This document shows positions 22,668 to 32,994 of a stretch of DNA of 64,000 nt, one piece after another (the first letter of the stretch is position 1; the number at the start of each line of letters is the position of its first letter). Under the pieces are notes generated by a model that had not been told where the DNA came from, searched no databases, and saw only the letters and a program-made list of their open reading frames with translations. The translations under genes and the position numbers were made by a program. This stretch comes from Batkoa obscura (lineage: Eukaryota > Entomophthoromycota > Entomophthoromycetes > Entomophthorales > Batkoaceae): contig JASVEC010000024.1 of the NCBI GenBank assembly GCA_030770535.1, positions 620,001-684,000 of the forward strand. The letters are read 5' to 3'.

Positions 22668-23513
22668 ATGCCCAAAGCTACTTCACAATCCAAAAGCTCA
22701 CCTTCTGGCACTGATAAAAGGTTTACTCCTATGCTTAAAGACCCCAAACCAGCTGCTAAACCATTTATAAACTTTATCCAAAAACTTTATAATATGGTGA
22801 ATGATCCGGAGATATCTGCTATCTGCTGGAACGAGGATGGTACTGGTGTTAAAATATTAGATACATCCTACTTATGTTCTAATATTTTTCCTATTTATTT
22901 TAAACATGATTGTTGGGCTAGTTTTACTAGACAGCTTAATTTATATGGTTTCGTTCGTTACAGCCATGGTACCCCTGGCGAACAACATTTAATGTATAAA
23001 CATTCAAATTTCCTAAGAGAGAGACCTGATAAACTTAAATCTATTCAACGTCGTATTATTAATAGTAATAATATTCATGTTGAAAATCCAATTAGAAGTA
23101 AGCCTGAATATGGGATTGATACGAATCAAATAGCATCTCTACAAAGCCATATCTCTGAGTTAGATAATAAATGTCGCCATCTTAAGACCGATATTGGCTA
23201 TCTTCAAAATGATAACAGGAATTTAAACCAAATCATTGCACATAATCAAAGTACCTTAAGGTATGTAATGGACATTTTATCAAGGTCTGTTCAAACCACT
23301 AATAATCCAAATAATGAATTAAATGTTGCTTTACATGCCTTACAATCCACTTTTAAATACAACAACGGATTAAAAGACGGACAAGTATGTAATGGATCAA
23401 ATTCACCGGATAATCTCAGTTCACCAGCAATTGAAACTTTAAATCCTATAGGATCTACTACATCTAAATCCACAAACACTGTTCAACTTCCTTCCATTAA
23501 GTTTCTTTTGTAA
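22668..23513 (+). CDS. HSF-type DNA-binding transcription factor
   Basis: 281 residues, no intron. The HSF winged-helix domain spans about 30-130. Recognisable parts are FIQKLYNMVNDPEISAICWN, IFPIYFKHDCWASFTRQLN and LYGFVRYSH (recognition helix), and HSNFLRERPDKL at the end. A heptad-rich segment (about 150-205, ASLQSHISELDNKCRHLKTD onward) fits the oligomerisation coiled coil. The tail is Asn/Ser-rich without a clear activation domain. The protein is short for a canonical Hsf1, so it may be a divergent HSF paralog (Sfl1/Skn7-type or other) rather than the main heat-shock regulator. The ATG at 22668 is the first in frame. A TTG codon three codons earlier (22659) is not a credible start. Confidence 0.9.
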   Translation: MPKATSQSKSSPSGTDKRFTPMLKDPKPAAKPFINFIQKLYNMVNDPEISAICWNEDGTGVKILDTSYLCSNIFPIYFKHDCWASFTRQLNLYGFVRYSHGTPGEQHLMYKHSNFLRERPDKLKSIQRRIINSNNIHVENPIRSKPEYGIDTNQIASLQSHISELDNKCRHLKTDIGYLQNDNRNLNQIIAHNQSTLRYVMDILSRSVQTTNNPNNELNVALHALQSTFKYNNGLKDGQVCNGSNSPDNLSSPAIETLNPIGSTTSKSTNTVQLPSIKFLL

Positions 23514-24842
23514 ATTATTAATTTAAAATTTCATGTTAAATAAAAATTCGTTTAATTAATATATTAGCTTTTCATTTAATTTGGTGTAAATTTAAATATT
23601 AAATACTATAAATAGTAAAAAATAATGACCTTTACAAAATAATCTTGTCTTATTGAATACAACATATATCAGATATTATAAGAAATAAATGTTACACTAT
23701 AGTATATTAACTTTGGTACTAATTAATATCCTATCAGAGTTTTGTAGAAATAAAAAAATCCTAGTATCTCAATATTAATCCCTTGTAACATTAAATATAC
23801 TATCATTAGTTAGCTTCATTCTTTCATTTACACCTTAAATCCCAGATAAAAAGGCACAGCATGATCAAGCTTCAAACACACTATTAATTTATATTTACAG
23901 TTAAATTAATATCCTACCAAATTTAGTAGATATATGGTTCTTTTAATAGAAGTTAGAATGTTTTTGAGAATCTTGGAGCAAAGGTAAGAAAGAATTGGAA
24001 TCCTTTCATTCTTTTTTGGTTGGAATTAAAATTTAGAAAAAGTTAAAATAGTGACTTTGAGATGCTTTTTTGGGCTATTTATAATTGTTAATTCATAAGA
24101 AGTAAAAAATTAAATTATTCACTCCTATTCAAAATAACATGGAGATGTTTTTTTTGGTTTCACTACTTTTTCCATTTTTTCAAGCTCTATTTGAGCGGAA
24201 AAATTGTTAGTAAAATTTTTAAATACAAAAATACATCGCCATAAAATAAAATAAAAAAATAAATACTTTTCAATTTTTAAGATTTAAGAATATCTTGATA
24301 TCTTATAAACTATAACTTTAAGAATTTTTTTTAATAAATACAAACAGCATATTAGATTTACTTATAAACAGTATTTGAAAATCAAAAGCAACTTGAAATA
24401 ATTTATATTATATGTATGCATAATTTTTTTCAAATTAAAAACAAAACGGGAAGGTCATTTTCTCACTATTTGTCCGTTTTTTATGGGATATAAAATTTAA
24501 GAAAAATATAATAGTTAAATGGTGAACAGAAAAACATTGCGCATAAAATAATATTATATTGTTATATAATTTCAAAGTAACGTATATTAAAAATCACAAT
24601 TCCTTTTGATCATAATAATATATAGTTACTTCAATAAGCTTGATTATTTAAATATGTGATAAACTTAAACAATTGGAGTAACTAATTTAAAGTGCTATTC
24701 AATGGATTAAATTTACTAAGAATGCTTGATGCTTTATAGCCCAATTAAATCATCAGAATGAAATGGATAAAATTGAAAGATTTAGTGTCATTTATATGAA
24801 AAATTTCAGTTTTTTTATTTGACTTCCTTTCTCTTTGCAAAT
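23514..24842. other. Intergenic region, one MITE
   Basis: About 1.3 kb without a gene. It holds one MITE-like element at 24138-24243. Nothing else is recognised. Confidence 0.4.
24138..24243 (+). repeat. MITE-like palindromic element
   Basis: Starts CATGGAGATG and carries GGTTTCACTACTTTTTCC, the hairpin TCTATTTGAGCGG and GTTAGTAAAATTTTTAAATA, ending ACATCGCCAT. A-to-B orientation. Confidence 0.85.
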
Positions 24843-25940
24843 ATGAATGCACCTGATCGTTTCGAATCTTTTATTTTACCAGATGGTGCTAAAAAGTAAT
24901 TGTTTTTTAAAATAATAAAAGACCAGATAAAACGATACATTCATAATTTCAAAGTCTTATTATATTTCTTTTTAAACTGATATCTAATTTTTAGATTGGA
25001 AGCTGTAAAAACAATTTCCGGTGTTAAAAACAGCATGATTTTTCGCATAGAGAGGGAAGACCATACCCTTGGAAATATGATAAGGACGTAAGTGAGATAA
25101 ATAAAACCAAGCATATTCTGCTCTTAAATAGTTAAAGGATATTAACCATTGTTTAAAGTGAACTCCACAAAAATCCAAAAGTTATATTTTCTGGTTACAA
25201 AATTCCTCATCCATTACAGCATCACCTAGAAATATATATCCAAACTCAAGATGGTTATAAACCAGCCACTGCACTAAATGAAGCATTAAGCACTTTGATT
25301 TCTGATATAGCCAAAATGAGAAGTAATTTCGATGTAAGTTTTACTAACTTCACTAAAAAACATTTTTTTTAAAATTAATTCAAAGATGGGATTGGCAGAT
25401 GTGCGTAGAAGGAAGAGAGAATATAAAGACAAAGATGCTGAATTAGAATCAAAGATTGGAAAAGAAAAACAGGATCGAGCTATACAACAAAGACAATTAC
25501 TTCGTGAATCAAGGGGATTTAATATGAATCCTGACACTAATATTTTTGACGAAAAGTATAGCTTTTCAAATGGTAAGGATATCAGCCCAATAAGAGGCGA
25601 AGCTTCACATAACAATCGAACATCTGGACCCTTTGGTGGCGTAGGAGGTCAAAGTGACGGAATAGGAGGAAATTATCAAGTAGGCTTTAATGAAGGAAAT
25701 GAGGGTAACGTTACTACAAGACAAGAACAGCCCTATGGTTCAAATTATGACGGTTTGACAGGTCATATACCACCACTTGGTGGAGCCTATAGTTCATCTG
25801 CAGGAATAGGCCAACATTATGGTGAAAATAATCCAGAAGATGAAGCAGCAACCGATGAAGAAGATTCTTATCCAACCGAAAGTTATCAAATTCAAGAACC
25901 TAGTCAGCGTCAAGAAAACTATGAACCTGATGACTTCTAG
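24843..25940 (+). CDS. RPB11: RNA polymerase II subunit RPB11, with a possible long C-terminal tail
   Basis: RPB11 pairs with RPB3 to nucleate Pol II assembly. Exons 24843-24895, 24995-25087 and 25159-25333 encode the core: MNAPDRFESFILPDGAKK, EREDHTLGNMIRT, KVIFSGYKIPHPLQHHLEI and LNEALSTLISDIAKM, closely matching RPB11. Two endings are possible. Reading through the next donor gives a stop at 25370-25372 and a 119-residue protein, the normal family length. Splicing 25334-25385 joins in frame to 25386-25940 and gives 291 residues, adding a basic helix (MGLADVRRRKREYKDKDAEL) and a Gly/Gln/Asn-rich tail. The 184-codon downstream frame could also be a separate gene. The core call is firm; the end of the CDS is not. 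Confidence 0.85.
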
Positions 25941-26355
25941 ATTGATAGAAATTATACTGCATTTTATCCATCTTTATTTAGTGATCTTAGGCTTTAATGT
26001 CTTAACTTTTAATAAGCTAACTTTATTTTAAAACTTTTTCAACTTAAATATAGTTTTATGTAAAAATATTTTTTTAATTTATGTATTGTCTTTGGTTTAA
26101 ACGAGTACACTAATTAGTTTAACATTCTATTTGAATGTCAAAAAATTCGACTAACTATTATTCTGGAATAATACAAAATGAAGTAAACGTATTTTATATA
26201 GTAAGAGCAAATAAAACCAAGGATCATTAACGTTTAATATATAAAACAAAGTTACCGAAGTTTTTATAACATAAATGTCACCTCAATTACCTTAAAAGTT
26301 TGCTTTTCTATATTATTATAAGATAAGGAGGGTTGAGGTTCCATGGACTTATCTT
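25941..26355. other. Convergent intergenic spacer
   Basis: About 415 bp between the RPB11 downstream frame and the convergent unrecognised gene. Nothing is recognised. Confidence 0.35.
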
Positions 26356-27079
26356 TTATTTTTGCTGAACTTGATTACTGTTAATTTTATTTTCTATTTC
26401 AATTAACGCATTTTGAATGGAATCTAAAAATCTCGACCATTCCACAGTATGAACGTTTTCATTTAACAATAATAAATAATCACATCCTATATTAAAATTT
26501 ATCATAACAATAAATACAATATTTTATAAATAACATAAGATTACTTAAAGGAGCATAAAGAGGGAACATGATGGTAGCAGCAGCTCTACCTTTTCTACAA
26601 ATTTGAGAACGTTTGACTTTAAGCTTACCAACTAACTTTTTGAATACGATAAAACTAACCCTATACTTAGTTAAATTTATGTCTATTTTTTTGTCTAAGA
26701 ATTTTAGTTTTATTCGATCATCTAAAAACTCATTAATAATCTACCTTTGGTTTCTATATTTTTATTCCAAGGTATTGCTTTTAATGTAAAATAATCTGTT
26801 TTAACAAGCAGAGAGTTTAATTCTAAATAGATTCTAACCAAATCAGCAGAACATGCTGGGAGGTAATACTTAATTTCAAGCTTTAATAGTGTATATATTA
26901 TATTATAAATAGATCAATACGCTAAACTGAGAGTTCGGACTTCTACTATCTTCTATCTTTTTCCAGTCATATTTCAATGGTACCCTAGCTAACTTTTCCA
27001 CTACTTTATTGTTAATTGTTGACAATGAGCCCTTTTTTGCAATCAAAGTATTAAGTGGATTCATATTTATTCTTTTCAT
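26356..27079 (-). CDS. Unrecognised four-exon gene
   Basis: I do not recognise this protein. Four exons on the minus strand fit one continuous frame: 27079-26921, 26880-26745, 26721-26545 and 26486-26356, 200 residues, with introns of 23-58 nt. The second intron is only 23 nt under this model, unusually short, so a different join near 26722-26745 is possible. The N-terminus has KKGSLSTINNKVVEKLARVP, then a mixed helix/strand region with YYLPACSADLVRIYLELNSL, a basic stretch KKLVGKLKVKRSQICRKGRA and a C-terminal amphipathic helix ending SNQVQQK. There are no membrane segments and no signal peptide. An in-frame second Met (residue 6) could be the start. It is divergent from the Skt5-like gene. 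Confidence 0.55.
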
Positions 27080-27855
27080 TTAAAAAAGAATGTTTTTTAT
27101 AACATAGAATGCTAAATAAACTTTCAAAAAATAAATCAAAGCTAAGGCAAAAATGCTGAATAGATAATTTTTTTTCTGTAAAATATAAGCTTTGTATAAT
27201 TTTTGTACTTAACATAGTCGAGTTTCATTTCTAATGCTTTCTATTTAAGTGATATTTCTTTTACTTTTAAAACAACCCTAGGATATCTAAACATGTTAAC
27301 AGTTGTATATTAAAAAATGATAAACTTTATTAATATTTTATTTCATAGTTATAGTTAAAATAGATTGAGAACGGTATAATCTAGACTTTGAATAATTCTA
27401 GTTAAATCAAACTCTCATATGTCAGTAAAAAATTTGAAATTTGGCTTGTATTAGTTTTAAAAGTAAAATAAGAGTTATAATTAAAATTCAATAAGAGTAA
27501 AGTTTTTCGTTATAATGAATATAATTGTTAAACCTGGTATCAACTTAATATATCTTAATTCAATATTCAATCATTCAATCATTCAATCATTCAATATAAT
27601 GTTTCACTTACTAGAATTATAAACAACAGCTACTATTTAATATTATGACACGTTAATCTGCTTGTGGCTAATCCCTATAAGAAAATTTCACCAATGATAT
27701 TAATTGTATATTGCGTTAGTAAAAAATGATTGATGGCATTAACCCCATGACAAGAAAGCAAATGAAGCCTATTTAAATAACGGAAATTATACATTTATTT
27801 AATTGAAACTTTCACTCCTTACTTTTAATTTAAAACAATCTATTAATATAACACA
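27080..27855. other. Divergent intergenic region upstream of the Skt5-like gene
   Basis: No gene is seen. A short tandem repeat of ATTCAATC units lies at about 27560-27597. Confidence 0.45.
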
Positions 27856-29835
27856 ATGGAAATAACTGACAACTATTCACAAAAAAAGGATGGTAAGATA
27901 ATAACTTGTTAAATTTAAATCTTTTTATACCCTATTTTAGACTTAGTGGAAGGCATTTCAAAACTTAATATTGACTCAAGTAATAAACACACCCCTTCTC
28001 CTTTAGAATTACAAGAAGGAAGTCGCAATACTTTTTTTCCTAACTCTGACTTTTATATAGAAGCTGATCAACATTCACCAATAAAGACTCAGGCTCAAAC
28101 TCCAAGTCCAATCTCCCGTCCTTTACCAACTCCTAAAAGTAAAAGTAAAACATTACCTAGGGAAAATACAAGCCAAAAACCATCAAATCGTAGTATGGTT
28201 AGTACCCAAACTACGGATAATGACCTCACATCGACAGGTAGTGGGAGTCATATATCTAAAGAGGATTCATATGGAGATAATGTACTTCATCATTCAAATA
28301 GTGACAACTTAAATTATTCAAAACCCAACACAAGTAAAGATATTAATGTGATAAACACTCGCTCTTACGATAATTTAAATCAAAATAATAATGAAATTGG
28401 CAGATCTGAAAGATCAAATAATATACTCAATCCACAAAGAAGTCATACTCAACCATCATTTCCTAGCGGCCCAAGCGATAACTATCATAGTTCACATCCT
28501 TCTAGAGCTTCAACGATGAACGAAAGCCAGACCAGTGGAGGTTATTCAAGAAGTGACAGTGAATCAAGATCAATGTACTATGATCAAAGCCGAACGGAGA
28601 ATTCAAGGCAAGGTGATAGAGGTATGGATGACTATCCATCTCGAAATAGTACAAGTTCAGGATATCCACAAATCAATCCAACGTCGCCCCAAACTGAGCA
28701 AAAGTCTGAGATTCCAACTAAAGAAGCATTGGAAACTTATCGTCAAAATGCTAAGAAAAGTCATGATCCAGAAGTTCAATTAGACTTTGCCAAATATTTG
28801 ATTGAAACAGCTGCTTTAGTACTTGAAAATCAAGATGATGCTATTGATCCCCAAACGGCTCGTAAACTTCATGATTCTTTAATAACTGAGGCTTTAAAAT
28901 GGATAAAGAGGCTATCAAGTCAAGGTATCGGATTAGGCAAAGGAGCCTATCCAGAAGCACAATTTTTTTTAGCTAACTGTTATAATAACGGCTCTTTAGG
29001 ACTCTCTGTTGATCATGATAAAGCATTTAATCTCTATGTCCAAGCTTCAAAACAAAATCATCCAGCTGCTACCTATCGTACTGGAGTTTGTTATGAATTT
29101 GGGGCAGGAACAAAGCGTGATCATCATCGATCTTTACAATTTTTCAGAAAAGCTGCAGCACTTGGTGATACAGCTGCTATGTTCAAAGTTGGGATGGTTC
29201 TTCTTAAAGGAGGATTAGGTCAACAGCCTAATCCTAGAGAAGGAATTACTTGGCTTAAAAGAGCTGCTGCTGCTGCCGATGAAGAAAATCCCCATGCTCT
29301 TCATGAACTTGCATCATGTTATGAAAAAGGTGGAATTCCTTCTATTATAGCTGATCCATCATATTCTAGAGAGTTATATACTCAAGCAGCACAATTGGGG
29401 TATGCTCATTCTCAATTTAAGCTTGGTGTTTGTTATGAACAAGGACTGTTAACATGCCCAATTGACCCTAGAAGATCGATTGCTTGGTTTACGCGTGGGG
29501 CAGAGCAAGGGGATCCGGAATGTGAGCTTGCGTTATCTGGATGGTATTTAACTGGATCTGAAGGTGTTTTAAAACAATCTGATACTGAAGCTTACCTTTG
29601 GGCGAGAAAAGCTGCTGATAAAGGGTTAGCAAAAGCAGAATATGCAGTTGGATATTATTCAGAAGTTGGAATTGGGGTGCGTCAAGACCTTGAAGAAGCA
29701 CGACGTTGGTACATGCGCGCAGCGGCACAAGGAAATAAAAGAGCAATGCAAAGATTATCTGAGCTTAAAAAAACAGGATCAACTAGAAAGGGGGGACCTA
29801 AATCAAAGGAGGAAGCAGGATGCAATATAGCATAA
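27856..29835 (+). CDS. SKT5: Skt5/Chs4-like chitin synthase regulator (Sel1 repeats, CaaX box)
   Basis: Two exons, 27856-27892 and 27941-29835, 643 residues. In yeast, Skt5/Chs4 activates the class IV chitin synthase Chs3 and links it to septins. Residues 1-270 are disordered and Ser/Asn/Pro-rich with short basic-proline motifs. From about 275, EALETYRQNAKKSHDPEVQL opens the conserved Skt5 region, and about 345-620 carry seven Sel1-like repeats (for example YPEAQFFLANCYNNG, AATYRTGVCYEFGAG, AAMFKVGMVLLKGG, AEYAVGYYSEVGIGV). The protein ends Cys-Asn-Ile-Ala-stop, a CaaX box predicted to be prenylated, as Skt5 is in yeast. The 37-nt first exon supplies the only upstream ATG. Another part of the window holds a class IV-like chitin synthase relative. 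Confidence 0.9.
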
Positions 29836-30157
29836 GGGTATCAATAAGAATATGTAAGTCTATATCAATACAATGATAAAAATTTATTGATAATATTATT
29901 AGCTATCTTCTGGAAGATCAAATTAAATCGTATCAGTTACAAAAGTTGGCATAGTAAACTAGCTTGCATATTGCGTTACATTTAACTTTAATTTTAGTCT
30001 TAATTTTATTTTTATAAACAACTAATTTATTTAACTTTTTTACAATAAAGTTAGTAATTATCGCAATGCTCTGATTAATAATTTTAGTTTATATATTTAT
30101 TAATAAATAATATATACTATTTAAAAGAAATACAGGACTTTCATCATAAATAAATAT

Positions 30158-30258
30158 ATGGGGATGTTTTTTTAGCTTCATTACTTTTTCCATTTTTTAA
30201 GTGCTATTTGAGTGGAAAAGTTATCAGCAAAATTCTTAAACAAAAATACATCCTCATA
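30158..30258 (+). repeat. MITE-like palindromic element
   Basis: A near-consensus copy. It starts ATATGGGGATG, carries TTAGCTTCATTACTTTTTCC, hairpin TGCTATTTGAGTGG and ACATCCTCATAT at the right end. Confidence 0.9.
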
Positions 30259-30294
30259 TTGTATAATAGTTGAATCTCTAATTACTTATAATGA

Positions 30295-30380
30295 GATATA
30301 TTTTGGTTTCATTTATCTGTCGATTTTTAAGGGCTATCTGAGTGGAAAAATCGCTAATTAGATTTACAAATGTGAGATGT
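30295..30380 (+). repeat. Partial MITE-like element
   Basis: Only the inner part is clear: TTTGGTTTCATTTATC, then GGGCTATCTGAGTGGAAAAA and a damaged arm B. Outer ends are lost. Confidence 0.6.
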
Positions 30381-30404
30381 AGATTTTATTGTATTCAAAT
30401 TTTG

Positions 30405-30512
30405 TATATGAAGATGTATTTTGTATTTAAAAACTTTACTAGCGATTTTTCTGCTCAAACAGGGCTTAAAAATGGAAAAAGGTAATGAAACCAAAAAAAC
30501 ATCCCCATATGT
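30405..30512 (-). repeat. MITE-like palindromic element
   Basis: B-to-A orientation. Starts TATATGAAGATGTAT and ends AACATCCCCATATG. Adjacent to the partial copy. Confidence 0.85.
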
Positions 30513-30625
30513 AGACAAATTTAATACATAAAAGAATAACATAATGATATTAGTACAAAAATTTAAATAAATAGATAACATATTTTAATAAGGTTAGAAT
30601 AGATAGTGTTTTATTTTTTTGACAC

Positions 30626-31639
30626 TTACTTACGAGCAGCAGCATCACGGGCAATAGCAGCAAGCTTCTTACGAGTAGCAGCTTGAGATTTAACACCCAT
30701 AACACCTCCACCCCAGGTACGACGAGCTTCATCGAATTTGTTGAGGTAGTTAGCATTAACGGCTTCAATTAAAGAAGCAAAGGCAGCTTTATCAGCTTCC
30801 TTGATATCAGTGATAGCAAGAGCAGTAGCAGTCTTTTGATGTACTACAGTACCAAGACGAGATTTGTCTTTAACAATGCAGTATGGGACACCCATCTTAC
30901 GGCAAAGAGCTGGAAGCCATACAACTAACTAATAAAAAGAATGAGTTTCATAAGCCTCTATAAGGGGAATTTTTTAAGTTATCAACCAGCTCCATTGAGT
31001 CGGTTCTATTTAATAGAACGAATGAGCTCAATATCATCACCAGGATTTCATAGGGTCATTGAGGCTTTGAAAATAACAGATGATAAAATTTAACTTACCT
31101 CAATTGGGTCAACATCATGAGCAATGACAACAAGTTGAGCTTTTTTGCTTTCAATTAAAGCAGTGATATGGTTTAAACCAAATTTGACAAAATATGGCTT
31201 TTCGCTGGCTGGCTTGTTACCAGTTTCAGCTACAGATTTAGCAATAGCTTCAAGACGTTCTTTCTTTTCAATACGAGTTTCTGGACGGTATTTGTTTAAA
31301 AGAGTGAAAAGATTGACAACAGTGTTACGGTCTAAAGTTTTGGTGAATTGGTTGATGGATGGTGGTACCTTAACACGGAGCTTAAGGATTTTACGTTGAC
31401 GTTGTAAACGAACGTATTGTGGCCATTTGACAAAACGAGTTAAATCACGTTTTGGTTGGATATCATTACCAATAGAGTAGTTCTTTTGTTTTTGTTCGAA
31501 AAGTGGGTTAGCAGTTTGCTTTTTGTCAGCAACTTTGACGATGCTTGGAGCTGGAGCAACTTTCTTCTTGTTCTTTTGTGGAGCCTTTACATATGTTAGA
31601 CTCTTTGTTTCTAAGGGTTGCAAATGTTGAACTTACCAT
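30626..31639 (-). CDS. RPL8: 60S ribosomal protein eL8 (L7a/RPL8)
   Basis: Three exons on the minus strand: 31639-31637 (the ATG codon alone), 31584-31099 and 30928-30626, 263 residues. The ATG-only first coding exon is supported because it restores [14 protein letters not shown], almost the start of yeast Rpl8. Family blocks are [92 protein letters not shown] and [12 protein letters not shown]. eL8 binds 25S rRNA and is incorporated early in 60S assembly. The second intron (170 nt) is about three times the usual length in this window and can fold (see separate entry). The ORF start in the first intron (near 31623) is not used. Confidence 0.97.
30952..31068 (-). ncRNA. Candidate structured RNA inside the eL8 second intron
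   Basis: Read on the minus strand, three nested inverted repeats can pair. The outer stem is AAGCCTC with GAGGCTT (31062-31068 and 30952-30958 in plus coordinates), then AGCTCATT with AATGGAGCT (one bulge), then GTTCTATT with AATAGAAC closing a one-base loop. TGATGA, the box C consensus, occurs in the outer part, but I find no convincing box D, nor a clear H/ACA tail. Introns of the vertebrate eL8 gene (RPL7A) host box C/D snoRNAs, so an intron-encoded snoRNA is plausible. A splicing-regulatory fold is the alternative. Confidence 0.4.
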
Positions 31640-32994
31640 TTTATCTTATTAAATTACCGATGGATGCACTAAAAAGTGTACAATGTCTTTAGACTGGTAA
31701 AAGGAAAGGACTACTCTTGGTTTTTTAAGTTTATAACTCAAACTTTTGATCCAAGTTTTGCAATTAGAATTTTCGAAAATGCAAATGATTTGAATTTGAA
31801 GCTTAAAAATTGGATATTAAGATTTTCAATTATAATAATTTCAATACAAGATTCTTTATTATGTTTCTAATCATAGTCGTATCAAGTCCCGATTGACATA
31901 AAAATAAATGAAAAATCCGTTATATTGATCAACTTTAGCATTTAATACTCTAAAATCTTAGTTTATAAATAAATATAAAAATTGATTTAAACTTACTGAT
32001 ATAGCTACTATGTTTTGAACATATTATTTAATTGATAATATTCATACTATTATTCAATACTTTTTAATTTGTGTATTTGAAACATAAGCTCATTACTAAC
32101 ATTTAAAAGAAATAGACAATTTAGTTAGGAATTTTAAACATTAAGCTTATTCATAGTTTAATTGTTTTATTTGTGTAGTTTTTATAATTTATATTATATA
32201 AATAAAGCCTGTAAGTAATTATAAGAAATAATAACATCAATTTTAAAATCATCGAATCTTTTATCTTTACAGATTATGAGGAGTGTTTTAAAACAAAACA
32301 AAAGGAAAGGAGGAAACTATAAAACGAATCGTTAAAGTAAGGGATGAAAAAGAAAAAGATAACAAAAAGAGAAGGAAGCCCGAAAAAGAACAGAAAGGTC
32401 ATGGACAAAAGATAAGGTAGTAGTTCACAATCTTCATTTTACAGTTAAACAAAATATTGACAAGTAATTTCTCATCTTTAGGAAAGATTTCTAATTTTTA
32501 AGAGGTTAAAAAAAATTTCTTAAAAATGTGAGTTCTTCGTTCTTTCACTGCAATATCTATAGGCAATAAAGAGCTTAAAGAGTTGTAGTTGAGCTTGTCA
32601 GAACGTTTGCAGATAATCCACACTACTATGCTAGCAATAAAAAGTAAGGTTCCTGGTGAGACTAAAGGAAACAATTATTCAACAAATGGCAATAAAATTA
32701 GAGAAACATTACTTCTAACTATTAAATTTTGAATAAAATTTTAAACTAAATATCCTAAAAACAGTTAATATAGTAAAATCAAAAAAGGTACTCTTAAGTT
32801 TATTTTAGTTGATACATAAAGTAATAAAGTAACAAAGTAAAAAACTAAAAATAAATAAATTTCAACTTATTAAAAATATGGCCATATTTTTATTGACATG
32901 TATGAAAAATAAAACAATGAGAGTGTTAATATTTTTTAAATAAAACTTAAATTTTAGAGTGCTTGTTATGACTATCCCATCGAAGTTCACTAAT
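31640..32994. other. Intergenic region
   Basis: 1.35 kb with no supported gene. A Lys-rich stretch around 32275-32420 has exon-like composition but no continuous model. Confidence 0.4.

Larger units (their letters stand above)
29836..30625. other. Intergenic region with three MITE copies
   Basis: No gene is seen. Three MITE-like elements (two good, one partial) occupy 30158-30512. A 75-codon minus-strand frame across them is spurious. Confidence 0.5.

Noticed and set aside
29489-29746. Minus-strand frame opposite the Skt5-like gene
   Set aside because: It is a shadow of the Sel1 repeats on the opposite strand. The same reasoning removed the minus-strand frames at 23291, 49459, 58639 and 61681, and plus-strand frames at 31145 and 35970.
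32270-32425. DYEEC-like peptide after a CAG acceptor, reminiscent of a small complex I subunit
   Set aside because: The frame ends after a few residues and no upstream exon could be joined. It was likely chance in a Lys-rich, A-rich stretch.
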